Assembly (NCBI GenBank): GCA_911728435.2
Contig: OU452199.1
Span: 20,966,860-21,030,859 of the forward strand
Origin: Apoderus coryli
Taxonomy: Eukaryota; Arthropoda; Insecta; Coleoptera; Attelabidae
Direction: 5' to 3'
DNA length: 64,000 nt
Position numbers and translations under genes: made by a program
Part shown: positions 10,601 to 25,600 of the stretch, in pieces
How positions within the stretch are numbered: the first letter of the stretch is position 1
How the letters are laid out: every line of letters begins with the position of its first letter
The notes under the pieces: model-generated
The model's input: the letters and a program-made list of their open reading frames with translations, nothing else
Told to the model about the DNA's origin: nothing
The model's database searches: none

Positions 10601-13600
10601 TTCTGGAATAGTGTTTATTGCAGCCGGAATTTGTAATTTTAAAGCTACAAAGTGCGTGGTGATGTCTAGTACACCTTGAACTTTAGATAGCCCCACAAAT
10701 TTTATACGGATGAAACTTCGTTTTTCCTTTGACACTATTTGATGATTTGAAGAAATACAACGCTTGTGCATGTTTTCTTACCGATCTGTGTGGAATTACA
10801 CGCAAACCTGTTGTTCTGAACTTCCTTAACCATGACTGCACTAAACTGCAACTCGGTGCATCGGTTACAAGATAAATATTCAAGCTTGCAAAAAAGGCGG
10901 AGTGCCGATTCTTGGTTTTTCAAATTAAGCTCTACGAAGAGAGCGCGATGTTCTCCAGTCCACTTCTCCATTCTTAATAAATAACTCGCAAACTTCCTCG
11001 GCCTGGCAAATTCAGAGTCGTGGCGCTACTTCTACAGCGTTGCCACACTAGCGCTCTCTAAAAACAGGAAAACATTATGGGACACCCAGTATAAAGGAGG
11101 CGTACTGCAAATGTTCTCACCAGTGTCGTGTATAGTAACTTAATAGTAGATACTGTTAAAATCAGCAGTAAGGCGCTTCATAAAACCCAACATCTTAAAG
11201 GATTTGGTATACCTTGTATACTAACGTAATGTTATGTTATACATTACATTATTATGTGTTTATACGCAATTAAAGAATATTTAATAGATAACGAATTGGA
11301 TGATTTATTTCTGAAATTTAGATTTAGTAAATTAATTGCATATTGTCACGAGTACAGATTCCAAAAATATTAATAAATAAATATAAATTATAAATAAATA
11401 ACAAACCCCAGATATTCGATGGAAAAATACAAAACATATTATTTTCCTGTTTATTCTAGTTTATCTAGATGAGTCACTATTTCTCGATAATCAGGAGCCC
11501 TGCCTCTTACCCTCCGATTTCAAGGGTAGTCATATTGAAAAATGCAGCATCAGCTATTCTGACCACCACATCTAAATAAACGCGATGTAGGGATGGTGGC
11601 GCAATATAATTATTACGTTAATAACCAATTAGCATAGAGAAATCAGGAAACCATCTTTGATTCAATCCAACCTCCCTCATTATCATTCAAGAGAGGGAGG
11701 ATTTAGGCGCAAGATTGTTTAAGAGAGTGATAACCCTTTCATTATAAATTCTCCTCTCCAGAGAAATAAGTTTAGTTGTGTCCTGATTTTAAACTAATAG
11801 TAAAAAAACCTGAAGGCAGTAAAATGTGAACCATAGTGTATCTTGACCATATGTGGTCTTATATTTTAATGTAAGTAATATTATTTGTATTCTATTATTT
11901 TAACTCTATAGTCACTAATTTAAGTTTCATCATCTTGTAAATTCTTCTCAACTTTAACTGTTAATAAACTTAATCAGTTTAAACTTGGTATTCGGTGTTT
12001 CATCTTTTAGATAAGGTCCTTATTTTCAATGCCCTCGTAGTTCACGTTAAACCTAAACGTGACAATATTAAAGAAAATAAATTATAAAAAAGGTACAGAT
12101 CTAATATTTGAAAATATGCTACAAAAAACACAATCGAATTTAGAAAACCACCCATATCATAATAAAATAATTACCTGCAATTTCTACCATGATAGTTTCG
12201 ATGCGCATTATTCAGTAAAACTAAAAATACCTGATTGGTAGCAATCCAGATAATCCAGTCAGCCAGGAAATGCCTTCTACCCAACCATCAGGAGAAGCTA
12301 CTAAAGCATCACCACTTATGTATACGTAATCGCCAATACGTAACTCTAATTCGTCTGATTCTATTGGTGTATAAGCATGGATCACCTAAAAGCCTACATA
12401 GTGAAAATAGAAGAAAAGTGTCTCATTTAAAAAAAATCTACTAATGAAAATAGCCTTATCTTTAACCAAAGGAAAAATGTATAAAAGAATAACCCGGGCG
12501 TTCCCGAATAACCTCAACAGTCAATATGTTAAGAAAAAATATTACTATTCCTGAAATCACTCCATAACATAACAATATCGGTGGGTAGTTGTGAATATTC
12601 ATGTCAAATTTCGAATTTGACGTTTGAGAACAAGTATTGTTGCTCTTAAATATTATTTTCAAATCCAGGGTGATTGCTAGTCGATGGTACCTTAGAAGTT
12701 TTGGGAAAAGTAACCATACCATTGTTTTGAAAATTTAAGTGATTACTCAGGTCAACCCGATTTATCAGTCTACAATATTGTCATATTTGTACGACTTCCA
12801 GTTATACCGGAAGTTGATACCAAATTTGTTATATCAAACGGAACACCCTATATATTAATATATTTTTGGATTCCCCATCAATTTTGGAATCTTTAAACTG
12901 AGAACTTTTTCAAATTTTACTTTTACACATTGGTGTCTTTGAAATAAGTAACTATTAAACCATGTTAAGGAAGTTTCGTCGAATACCAATAATACCAGAA
13001 TTAACCATATCAAATGCCTTACTTTGATCCAGTAATACCAAAACCATACATTTAGATTTATCCAAATCACATGATATATGATTTGTCCCCTTTAATAGGG
13101 CCGTGGCAGTGGAATATCTAGAACGAGATTGGGCAACCGGTAGAATTAGAAAATCATTTAAATAGTCCCTTATCTGGAACGCTATTACTCTCTCAAACAT
13201 TTTTGATCAGTTATAAAATGAATTTGTGTCTGTAAAGATAAATGAACAATAATTTCGTGGCATAGCGGACTGGTTTTATCGACACAAGGGATTTTGTTTA
13301 ATTTAGCAGGGCCTCACTCTAATTCAGTAGAACCAGACCGAGGCATGGGTCGACAGATACTGTCTACTGTTGTATATCTCATTGTGATTAAATGCAGGCC
13401 GATATTGTAGATGGGCAACGACTATGGTACTCTGACAAGCTGATAAGAGCGAAACGAATTCGTCAGTATCTGTCGACCCATGCCTCGGTCTGGTGCTACT
13501 GAATTAGACTGAGGCCCTGCAAAATTCCTTGTGTAGGTAAAACCAGTCATTTTGTCCGCTATGCCACGAAATTATTTTTCATTTTTGGAAAGGTAGGCAG

Positions 13601-16600
13601 CAGACTAACTAATTATTTTTGATTTATCAACATAATTTAAACGAGCACACTTTTATTGCGAACATCCTGTTTAAAATTAATATACAAATGTTACTTTAAC
13701 GCTAATTACCTTGTGTATTTGTTTTCCATTTATTCTTGGGTCTCTGGAATACAATCTAAGCTCCCAACCACTGGACTCAGACGGATCCAATTCATCAACT
13801 AATCCTTTTAAATTTGCATAGTGTGTATTTGGAAACTGATATGCTAATGTCAAATGTAGTGACTTTACGTGAGGCTCTAAACTGATAGCTAAAAATGTTT
13901 AGGCATTAATTTGACTGCATATTTATTTTTAAATAAATATTCCTATATCATTTGTAAAAATAATATACAGGATTCATGACTTAATTTCGTGCCCTGTATT
14001 TTCTATAAGTAGACGGAATCGTGGGTTGTAGGGCAATGTTTTTGAATTAAACACTCAAATTTAGATTCAGCGACGTTTCGCGGATTTATTTCCGCTTTTT
14101 CAAGCTTCCTCTATTTAGAGTGTATACATAAACAAATTTGTTATTATTTCTACGGAGTAGTATAATGCAGTTCTTAACTACAAACAATTAGCATGCGAAA
14201 AAAGAAAAAGCGGAAATAAATCCGCGAAACGTCGCAGAATCTAAATTTGAGTGTTTGATTCAAAAACATTGCCCTACAACCCACGAGTCCGTCTACTTAA
14301 TATACAGGATCTCCGTAAAGTAACGAGGCATTATTTTCAAAATGGTACATTTTTAAAAGAAAAGCCGAGACACGTCAATTTGGATTTATGTTTAGTAATT
14401 TTGTAGCTTACGTATTGGGTCCGAAATCAGGCGTATGGCGGCGCCACCATCTAAGTCATTACAACCTTTATTTTTAGGGCACTTTTGTTGCAGCTGTCGT
14501 CCTGAGATGTGCCACATGTAGAGGGTAACATAAGAAAATTTTTGAGGAATGTTTTAAACTGCTGTTTGGAAAGGGGCGTCTTTCCGGATGCATGGAAGAA
14601 CGCTCGTATAATCCCGCTCGCCAAACTATCGTAACCCACCTGTTTTAGTGAATTGCGTTCCATAAGCCTGCTGCCGGTTCTCTCGAAAAGTTTGGAGAGG
14701 CTTGTATACCGGCAAATGAATGTATATTTTCAGTCTCTCAGCCTCATCCCTCTGTATCAGTCCAGATTCAGAGCTGGACATGGTACAACAGTTTCCCTTA
14801 TGAATTTAACGGACAATTTGACTCGCACGTATGATAGAGGTCAGTCAAGTGCCTTGATACTACTGAATTATACCACGGCATTTCACAGCATTAATCACAA
14901 ACTGTTGGTAGCAAAGTGTCGTTATGTTGGGAATCAAATACGCTACAAATTGCTAAATATAAATCAAAATTGATGTGTCTTGGCTCTTATTTTAAAAAGG
15001 TAATATATTTACGACAGGTTTCACTGAGGTACTCAAATTCAGTAGAGTTGAATAATGAAACCCCTCGTAAATATTTCTGTTCACATAAATTTCAGTGCCA
15101 AATCTTATTAATAATAAATTACAAAAAAAAACTGCCTTCGTCAGTTAATACAAAATAGTAAGTAAGTGTTATGAGCTCGTCAGAGTACCATATATTCATT
15201 GTCCATCTACAATATTGGCCTATTTAAGCACAGCGAGATATACACCGTCAGATATATTATGTAAACCGTACCATCTACATACACATTGTAATGCATATCC
15301 CACCATATAGATACCGAAGAAATCCAATGTATACGTAACACCAGCCGTAAAAATAGAAATGAAAATAGTGTATACACAAAACTCTAGCAGGAGACTTAGT
15401 TATCCTTCTGTTAGCATCACCCAAAATATTTTGTGTATACACTATTTTCATTTCTACATTTTAAATTCGTTTTAATTTATGTGATGTGTTGTTGAGTATT
15501 GTAACTTACAGTATATATATTTTCTATTTTGTAAATGTCATGACACCATTTGATGATATATGATTTTTAACTCTTCAAATATTCACACTGGATTGTAAAG
15601 AACTGATGATGGGGATATAAATCCTCGAAACATTCGGTATTCGCGTTGCATATGTTCATGCTGCTGAATGGTTTGAGTTTCAACAAATATTATATTCCAT
15701 ATATTTTCACATGTTTTCGACTGACATTCTGTTCAGAACTGCCACTCATGGCTTTTTTAAATCATTAATAAAATTATAGCATTGCAAGAAAATCGACTTT
15801 AAAAAAATATGAAATATTAAATAGTTGTGCAATAATATTAGAATGTCATAATAAATGTTATATTGAAAGACTCGTTTTACCACTTCACCAAAACACTTTT
15901 TTTAACCAAACTACATAACAGCGTTATATCACAGTTTAAAATAATATACAGTTTGAGATCTCTGTCTACAAAGCAATTCGCCGCACTTATAGTTATAGTA
16001 TAGTATCTTATAGTATATATAGATATAGTATATATAGTAGCGGGCCAGAAATGTGGCTGGGAATGCGACGAGTCGATGCCGTTTTCAGCGTCTACTGAAC
16101 CTTCTTATCTATGCTCTGTCGCGTGTGCGCTGTGATTGGTTGAAAAAGAATCATAAAGTGTGCAACACACACTGCGTTATAAACAATACACGATAACCTT
16201 CTTACAAACTAAAGTATCTAATATGATATTTGGAATTGGACCTTATCTTTATTTAAAATAAGCGTCGAAGTCGAAGTCTTTACAAATTTTTTCAATTTGA
16301 TTTATCAGTTCTTATAAAAAAATTATTCATAATAATTTTTATTTTCGTCAAATTAATTAATTAATTAAATAAAACGAATAACGACGTTTCGTTATTAATT
16401 AGTAACTTATTCAGGTTTCAACAACATTATTTACTATCTAACACAAATTCCAAGATATTCAGATCAAAAATAACAAACAATTTTCTTTATTATTACAAAC
16501 ACAACATTCAAATATATAAAACTCATTTTATAAAGATGGATTTGACAATCTATGATTTGACGAAAATAAAAAATTGATACCTACTTATTGTTTTTTGTTT

Positions 16601-19600
16601 AAAAAAAAGTTTTGTAATTAAAAAAAAATCGCGTGGAGCACAGTACACGTGATAGAAGTGAATACTTCTTTCACGAGAATTTCAAACTACAACAGTATCT
16701 CGTATAATACACAATCTTTGCCTTGTAAAATAACACCCTAAGTGTAGCTGTGCCTATGCATGCACTCGTTTTCTCTCGCCGCTATATACATAATAGTGTA
16801 TGGTATAGGATATAGTGTAGCATACACCAAAAATATCTCTGTCTCTCTCTCCCTCATATATGTTATATGCTTCATCTCTTTTGCGGGACGAAAATATTAA
16901 ATCGTGTCGTGTCGTGACGTGACGCGACCTTGAAAATTCACTCTCATGCAGCCAAAGAAGTATTCACTTCAAAAAATTCACGTGCAGCACAGTACACGTG
17001 ATAGAAGTGAATACTTCTTTCACGAGAATTTCAAACTACAACAGTATCTCGTATAATACACAATCTTTGCCTTGTAAAATAACACCCTAAGTGTAGCTAT
17101 GCCTATGCATGCACTCGTTTTCTCTCGCCGCTATATACATAATAGTGTATGGTATAGGATATAGTGTGTAGCATACACCACAAATATCTCTGTCTCTCTG
17201 CCTCATATTTGCTATATGCTTCATCTCGTTTGCGGGACGAAAATATTAAATCGTGTCGTGTCGTGACGCGACCTTGAAAAATCACTCTCATGCTGCCAAA
17301 GAAGTATTCACTTCAAAAAATTTGTATAAGAACCGAATACCCCAAGAAAAATCTAATTGAAAAAATTAGGACTACGGTTCAAGAATAAGCAAAAAAAATG
17401 TCTTAACAATAACAGATTTTAATAATCTTAAGTTATCAGAAATATCATTGTTTATGCAGGGCAGATCGAAATTGTGGAGGTAATTGATTCCATGAAGAAA
17501 CTGAAACCGAAAATGCCAGTAGGAGCTGTGATAATGTTTTATTTTCTCGATGTATGGAAAATATCAAGAATCTGTCCTGTTTAATTTTTGCAAATTACTT
17601 ATACAGCTTCAAGCAAGCGATTAAAGACTTTTATGGTATACCCAGACTTCTCGAAGGCTTTTGATAGATTGGATCGTACCTGAAAACTACTATGGACTGC
17701 TGTCGCAATTCCGTGGAATTTATACATTTGCATTCTCGAAAGTCTTATGTAAAGTATAATGGGTTTAAACTTAACATATTCCTTGCTACCAGTAGTAATC
17801 TGGCTCCATTATTAGTTTCTATATATTATATATCAACGATATCGTTAATCTATAGAGTAGGTGCATGTTGTTTGCTGAGGACTCGAAGATATTCCGCCTT
17901 ATATCACACCGTGGGATTGTCTCCAATTGTAGGATGACCTGGATAAAATTGAGCAGTGGTGTAATACCAATCGGATTAAGAAACACAAATGTTGAGAGGT
18001 GCGATAATTGTGAGGGATCTGCGTGTGTGGGTGGATCCTTCAGCCGTCATACTCAGGAAATAACAAGTCCAATGCAGGATCTGAAGTTTTATTTTTCGTT
18101 AACATCAGGGAATCAGAGCATGCTTGATCACTTTATACAATGCTCTTGTGAGATCTAGGTTGGAGTATCAATAGTTTGGTCTCCGCAATCCACTAAATTC
18201 ATATAAATCAAATAGAAAATATTCAGATAAATTTTTTTAAATGTCTGTATTTTAATAATAATAGCCTTTATTGCTCAACAGATTTCTCCCTTAACAGAGC
18301 AAAATTATAATACAATAGGTAATTCCACAAAAAAAAACAAAATATTATACATAACACAATAAGCAATCCATTAAAAGTAAAACATGATTGATCTACACTA
18401 ATTAAACAATTAACAAGAACAAAAAGAGAAACTACGACGCACAAACAGTCAGAGCAGCCCTCCTAAGTGCTTCCCTTGAACAATTAAAAATGTCACAGTC
18501 AGCGCAAATCAAATTAAAATTATTACACATGACATATACGGGCGATTTTGTATAGAGGTTAGTACAAGGGCGCTGAGAGTAGAAAGTTAAAGGATTGCGG
18601 GCGCCAAGTCTGGGCACGTTAAAATTTATTTGAGCCAGGAGTTCAGAACAGTCGATTCTATTATGTAAAATATCATACAAAAATTTTAGAGAAAAAAACA
18701 TTCTTCTAAACTCCAAACTCTTGAAATTGAACTTGTTCAGCAACAACGTATATTCAATCCCTCTGTCAGGATAAATACCGTCTGCCTTAAATGAAAGGTA
18801 TTTCAAAAACTTTCTTTGGACACTCTCAACATTCCGCACATGAATCTGATAGATCGGGTACCAAATCAAGGAGCAATATTCGAGCTTCGAACGCACAAAA
18901 GAGTTATACAAAACTTTCAACGCATCAATGCTATGAAAACTCCTACAGCTTCTCACGATAAAACCGTAGGATCTCACAGCTTCACCAGTCCTAGCAGCCA
19001 CATGAGGCACAAATGACAGACTAGAGTCGAAAAGCACGCCCAGGTCAGCAGCAGTCAGACACCTAGCCAGTGCGGTCCCACCAACCGTGTAGCGAAAACT
19101 TATAATATTCTTCCTTCTAGTGAATGTCATACATTTGCATTTATTCTCGTTGAGCGATAGATTATTAACGTTACACCAGTGTTCCACAGCTCTCAGATCG
19201 TCCTGCAACCGAAGACAGTCTACACCAGAAGTAATAGGGGCGAACAACTTAAGATCGTCGGCAAAAAAAAGCCGTTTTACACACAGACAATCATTTAGAT
19301 CATTTATAAAAATAGAAAAAAGCAGTGGACCCAAATTGGATCCCTGCGGAACGCCTGATGAAGCCCAATACCTCTCTGACGTATAGCCGTTATAATATAC
19401 ATATTGAAGTCTGTTCTGAAGATATGAAGTAATTAACGACTTCAAACCATCATCAAATCCGAATCGATCGAGCTTTTGAACAAGTATTCGGTGATCCAAA
19501 CGGTCAAATGCTTTAGCAAAGTCTGTATACAACACATCAAATTGCCCACCACCATCAACAACCTCGTTCACTTGTTGAGTAAAAATTGCAAGGTTAGTGG

Positions 19601-22600
19601 CAGTGGACCTCCCGGGGAAAAACCCATGCTGATTAAGGGAAACTTGCCCATGTACGGAATTACATATTCTGTTATACAGCACAGCTTCAAATAATTTACA
19701 GAAATTGGATAATATAGAAATCGGTGGATAGTTATTGATGAGCGATCTGTCGCCTGCTTTATAAACAGGCACAACTCTTGCCTCTCGCCACCGATCTGGA
19801 AACTTGCCTTCGTTGAGTGCCCTATTAAATATTGTTGCTAGTGGACGCGCCAAGATTTTAAAAGAGAAGGGAGATATCTGGTCAGGGGGTGCGATCATGA
19901 AGTGTTACTAGAGTGATGTGAGTTTCAGTCAATGAATTTAAGAAGAGTTTGTATTTAAAATATTTTTGTTCAAAGTGTTAAACGGGAGCATCGATTGTTC
20001 TTGTTTACTAGAGTCTGTATATATTTGGTGTACTGATCATGTAGTTTAAGTTGTATGTTATATTTATAGAATAACTGTTATATTTTTTGCATAATTGGGT
20101 GTATACCTGTTAGGCAAATAGATAAATTAATTAATAAATTATTAAACATTTTGTTTGGCAGTATTATTTAGTTATTATGTTATTAGAGAGAAAGCCTGAC
20201 TCTATTTAAAAGCATATAAAGGTAATAAGGCACATATTTTTTTACCAACCAAAGCGCACCACGTACAGAGCATACGATATATAAAACTGTAGTGTAGTTA
20301 GGTTAATTTAGTTTTATCCTAAGGATGTACAGTGTTAACGAAACGCGCGTCGAGATTTAATAAAAATGTTTTGGTAAACGAGTCTCTCTCTACTCCAAAG
20401 GTTCTACTCATTTATTATAATAAATAATGTTCCAACGGAAAGGTATGGAAGGAAAGTACCTAAATGAAAATTCGTCAAAATATAGAGCACAATTTGAAAT
20501 AAACAGTTTAGCCAGAATGAGCGCTTCTCACACATTTGCCCCGCCCGGTATTTATCACATATATTTTTTGGTTTAGCAAACGTTTAAAAAGTATAAAATA
20601 CTAGTATTTTAACCACCACTCAGCAGCCGCAGACTCTACAATCTTAAGGTTTTAGGGTTAAATAAAATAACAAATAAAATTTCAATATTTCAACATATTT
20701 TTAACAAATCAAATTAATAACAAAAAGTAAACGGATTCTAGTTGCTTGCATAATGGAATGTTAGTTATGTACAAACAAAAGAATTGTCGTTACAACTGTT
20801 GCCCAAGTGGCAAACGAAAATATCGGAATTTAGAAATTATTTATTTCAAAATAAAACGCGTGCAAACGTAAACTGCAAAAATTTTAACATGCGTATTATG
20901 TGAACACAAATTGCTTCAGATCTGGCTGATTTTACTTTCCCGGCATAGGAAAAGTATTGTGAACGCGATACAAAAAATGGAGATAAAGACGGATATAACC
21001 ATTTTGAAGTTCCCTGAGACGATTAAGACCATTTCCAGATGTATAAAGGGTGTCCCATAATTAATGGTTCACAGTAAAACTGCAGATTCCTTAGATGAAA
21101 ATATAGAGATGTGGCCAAACTTACCTTAGTTCAAAAGTTGATAATAACCGAGATAATATAGGGCTGCCAAAGTGGAAATATCGTTTTCGATTTTCATAAA
21201 TTTCCTACCCATACCCAAATTTTTGCATGGTATTATGTGGTGGGAGGTTTTTGGGGGCGAGGAATTTGAATTGTAGAGGGCGCTCACTGCAGCACTCTGT
21301 TTACAGAAAATTAATGTGGGTTCAAATCGGGACTCCGGGCAGGCCATGGTATTTGGCATCCACGGCATATCCAGCGGTTCGGAAATGTAGTATCCAAGTA
21401 GACTCTTACAAACCTGGAATAGTGGGCTGGGACCCCATGTTGCAAAACATGTTTCTTCTTAGCTCTAACGGTAAATCATCCAACCAGTCTGACAGCCGAT
21501 TCTGCAGAAAATTAAGATAGGGCTATCCGTTTAAATTACTCGACAGGACCCAACATCTAATTGTCAATCCACACCTACAATTAATTTTAAACTCGTTCTG
21601 AAAATGGCGTTCGGTTACTAAGTGGGGATTTCCTAAAGCCCACGTATGTTTATTTCTCAAGTTGAAGACGCTGGTTAGTGTGAAAGTTGCTTCATCGGTG
21701 AACAAAACTTTATTCAAAAACAGTGGGTCGGCATTTTGCTGGGTACGACAGAAATGAGCAAAGGCCAATCTGATTTGAGGATCAACGGGCAACAAGTTTT
21801 GAACAGGTGTATTATAGTCGTATGGGTAAAGGCATTCGCTGTAAAAAATTCGTGAAATTGATGATTTACTTATTACAATGTCTGCAGCTATTCGTCTAGT
21901 GCTGATTTCCGGGTTCTGAGCCACGCACACTAGTATTTCCTCTTCCTTCTGCTCGAGTGTATTTAGATTGTATATCTTTGACGAAAACAATTCGTTACCC
22001 AGGTGATATCATACTATCTTAGATTATAATGTACACCATCCAATGAACTCCCGGGAAAGTTTTGGGGTGACACAATCGATTTTTTCTCTTAATGGTGGAG
22101 TTAATGCTAAAAACGGTCAAATATGACCACCAAAAAATCCTCATATCATCCGCAAGGTGTTCATAACACATGTTTGGTGCCGTTTCACAGCTAATTTCAA
22201 CTTTGATCTCTATATTTTCAAGAAATACAGAATAGCAAGGTGTATCGTAACTGTTACTAGTTGCAAAACTAGCACCAACGAATAGAGCACCACCGCACAT
22301 CACTCGGTAAATTTGTGTGCGGAGGTCCGCGTTTGCTTTATCGTTCATCAGTAACAGTTACAAATACGGCATCCCCATTCTGTATTTCCTTAACAACGTA
22401 TAGACCAATCACAGTCAGTAGTCCGCGTGGTTAAGATCGGCTTATAAACAGACATTTTCAGGAAGTCATGACAACCTAGATCGGCTGATCTTGACCCAGC
22501 GGATTACTGGCTGTGGTGTTTCTTAAAAATATAGCTGTTTGGAACACAAACAACCCTGAGGAAATTAAAGGACAGTACTTACGGGGTAAATTCGTAATAT

Positions 22601-25600
22601 TTAATTAGAAGTATTAAATAATGCTGTTGTTGTATTCAATTTGGAGGAACGGTTGGTAATTTTACAACAACAAAATGGAGCTCATTTCAATCAATTGCAG
22701 TAACTAGTATCTGACGACAGAAATCCCATTTACCTTTTGTTATCAATGTGATTTGTTCAAAATATGGAAGTCGAAGTCTTTTAAGAAACCCCGATACAAT
22801 GATCTGAGCAAATGTTATTATGTTAGTGTAGCGAACAACTAAATAATAAAACTACATAATCTACAACATATAAAAGCTTTCTTACACCTGCTCCCTCTAG
22901 GAATGCACCGAGCTGTTGTTGTAGTACACCAAGGAAAGCATGCCGTTAAAGCATCAAACTGTTCGTAGGTATCACTAATAACTGAAAAGAAGAACCACCG
23001 CCCATAAGTTAGTGACTTCCTGGTAAACATTTGGACAAGCTTCATTCAACAAAGGATAGAAATCAGGATGATCAGATATTTATTTAGAATTTGTTTGATA
23101 TATTATAGGTACCTGCTATAATAATGAATTGAAATTTGGTGTAACTATTAGGATACTACAAAAACTCACAAAAAGCGTTTTTCAATACCTACAGGGTGAT
23201 ACACTATGGAGGTCGTACAAAATTTAAGCTTGTCGAGTTTTTTAAGTACCGCTTCTGCTTATCGGCACTATAAATATAAATAATAATTTAGATTTTATGT
23301 TCCATTTGAAATTTGTTATTTTATTAATAAAACGTAACAATTTGGTATCGTCTTCCTATTTGTTGTCCAATATTAATTTACACGTACCATCTAGGAATAA
23401 TAGAGCCTTTCAGCTTTTCTTACTCTTATTTAAACCTCGATTTCTTTGCGCCTATTGGTGAGTTTACCCGACGCTCGAAGTGTGGGCGTCGCGGTGGCGG
23501 TTTGGCATGATTGGCCGATGCATGCGTCTTGCGAACGGCACGAGCATAATTCATTGATTTAAATTATTTTAATAAAATTATATTTTTTTTTGTTTATTGT
23601 ATGTTTTATGTATGCTGTAATAATGGACTTTGTCCGTGAATAAATAAATTTAAAAAAATAAAGTTTTGCTTAGTATCGTATCTGTACTTGTATAGTAATA
23701 TTCCTGTCTAAAAATATTGGTTCACCTAACAAAATAAAATATAAACAGTTAGAAATACTTGAAAATCATATTTGTAAAAGCTAGTAAAGATTAAAAAAAT
23801 CAGAACAATCATGATTTTTATCGACCCTGTTTTAGATTTTTAGACACCTGATGAATAGTGATACTAAATTTAGAGAATTCTTTCGACTTAATGTGGCTCA
23901 GTTTAGCAACATTCGCAGCTCTCAGACGCTCCGAGGAAACCGTACCTTAACGTTTCGATCTAAAGAAGCGACAGGATGATTAACGAAATGTTAGCTGGTA
24001 TAAATTTGACGTAGGATTTATCCAGAAGCATTATAGCTGTATGAATATTTTTATCTCGAAAAATTGTTTTGGTTATGCTTTTAAAGTCCTGCAACAACTG
24101 GCTCATTGTGTATAAATATTCAAAATTATTATTTTTATATTAATAAATAATAACCTTAATTATCACTTATGAAGGGTATTCTTGGTACTGCAGTAAAATA
24201 TTGTAGATCTCAGTTTAGCTCTAAAATGAAGACTTATTAAATATATATAGAGTGTGTCCACGGATTGAGTGCACATAAGGTGTAACTGACAAAAAAATTT
24301 CGACTTGAAAGTTGACCTTTTGGGGATCAGCCCTCCTTGGTCTAAAACCACGAAGTTCAAAAAATCAGTCCAATTAATTAATGTACATGGTGTTTTTACG
24401 ATGAATTTTCAAAAATTATTTGTGTAATTTGTTGTTAAAAATATTTAAAATCTTTACTTAGAAAAGGTGTTCAGAATAATTAAAAGTTATTACAGATTAT
24501 TAATTTTCATTTTGATCGGCAACTTTGATATTTTTTATTGTATTATTTTTATTTTTCACAAGCGCAAAGTATTTATATTATTATCTATTAGAAAAATACA
24601 CACTAAAAAGGTTGTTACGAAATTTAGGTGTACTGGCAGTCTGTTGACATAAAGAAGAAAAAAGTTCATCTAAATGAAGACGACAATGCAGCGAGTGCAC
24701 TTGCTATGGATTCTGTAAGGTGCTTTCCTAAAATATCATTACGGAAGAGAGCACTAGAAATTGGTAATATTAGTAAATCTCACTTGCAAGTTATTTACAA
24801 CGTTAATAAAGTAAAACCATTTAAAGCTAAATTTATACACACATTAGAAGAAAATGACGAGGCAAGACGATTAGATTTCTGTTTGTGGTACGGTGACCAA
24901 TATTTGCAAAATCAGAATTTTACTAAAAATATTATTTTCTCGGACGAAGGCACTTTTTCTACTAATGGAGTTGTAAGTTCTCAAAATTTACGGTATTGGT
25001 CCACGGAGAATCCAGAGTTTAGAGTTCAGTGCATAAGGCAATATTATAAAACAGTAAATGTTTGGTGGGGTTGCTCTTACGATAGGATTATCGGCCCTTA
25101 TTTTTTTGAGCAAAATATGAACCAGTATAGCTACTTGGAAATGTTAGACTATTGTCTCTTAGATCATTTGCATAGTATGCCTCTCAACGATTTTACCAAT
25201 CGTGCTGTGCGATGTGTAATGGTTGGTGGCAGCACATTTGAGTAACATTATTACTATTACTGTTATATATTGGTGTGTATTTTTCTAATAGATAATAATA
25301 AAAATATTTTACGCTTGTGCAAAATAAAAATAATCTCAAAGTTGCAGATCAAAATGAAAATCGATAATCTGTAATAACTTTAATTCTGAACACCTTTTCT
25401 AAGTAAACATTTTTAATATTTTTAACAATAAATTACTCAAATAATTTTTGAAAATTCATCGTAAATCATTTTGGTATTCAGATTGAGGTTTTTGTGAGAC
25501 TAACGTCGGCAAAAGCACTCCCAGAATGCGGTAATATTTCCACGTCTTTAGCCAAAATTTAATAGAAAGGGATTTACAGTGGAAAATTCAAGTTGCACCA

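Noticed and set aside
12462..12722. Minus-strand frame with [15 protein letters not shown], similar to an RT motif
   Set aside because: The resemblance to 'NYRPISL' is weak and its order relative to the RT fragment at 13 kb is wrong.
22019..22348. 109-codon minus-strand frame
   Set aside because: No recognised motif; next to a Tc1-like remnant but not matching any part of a transposase.
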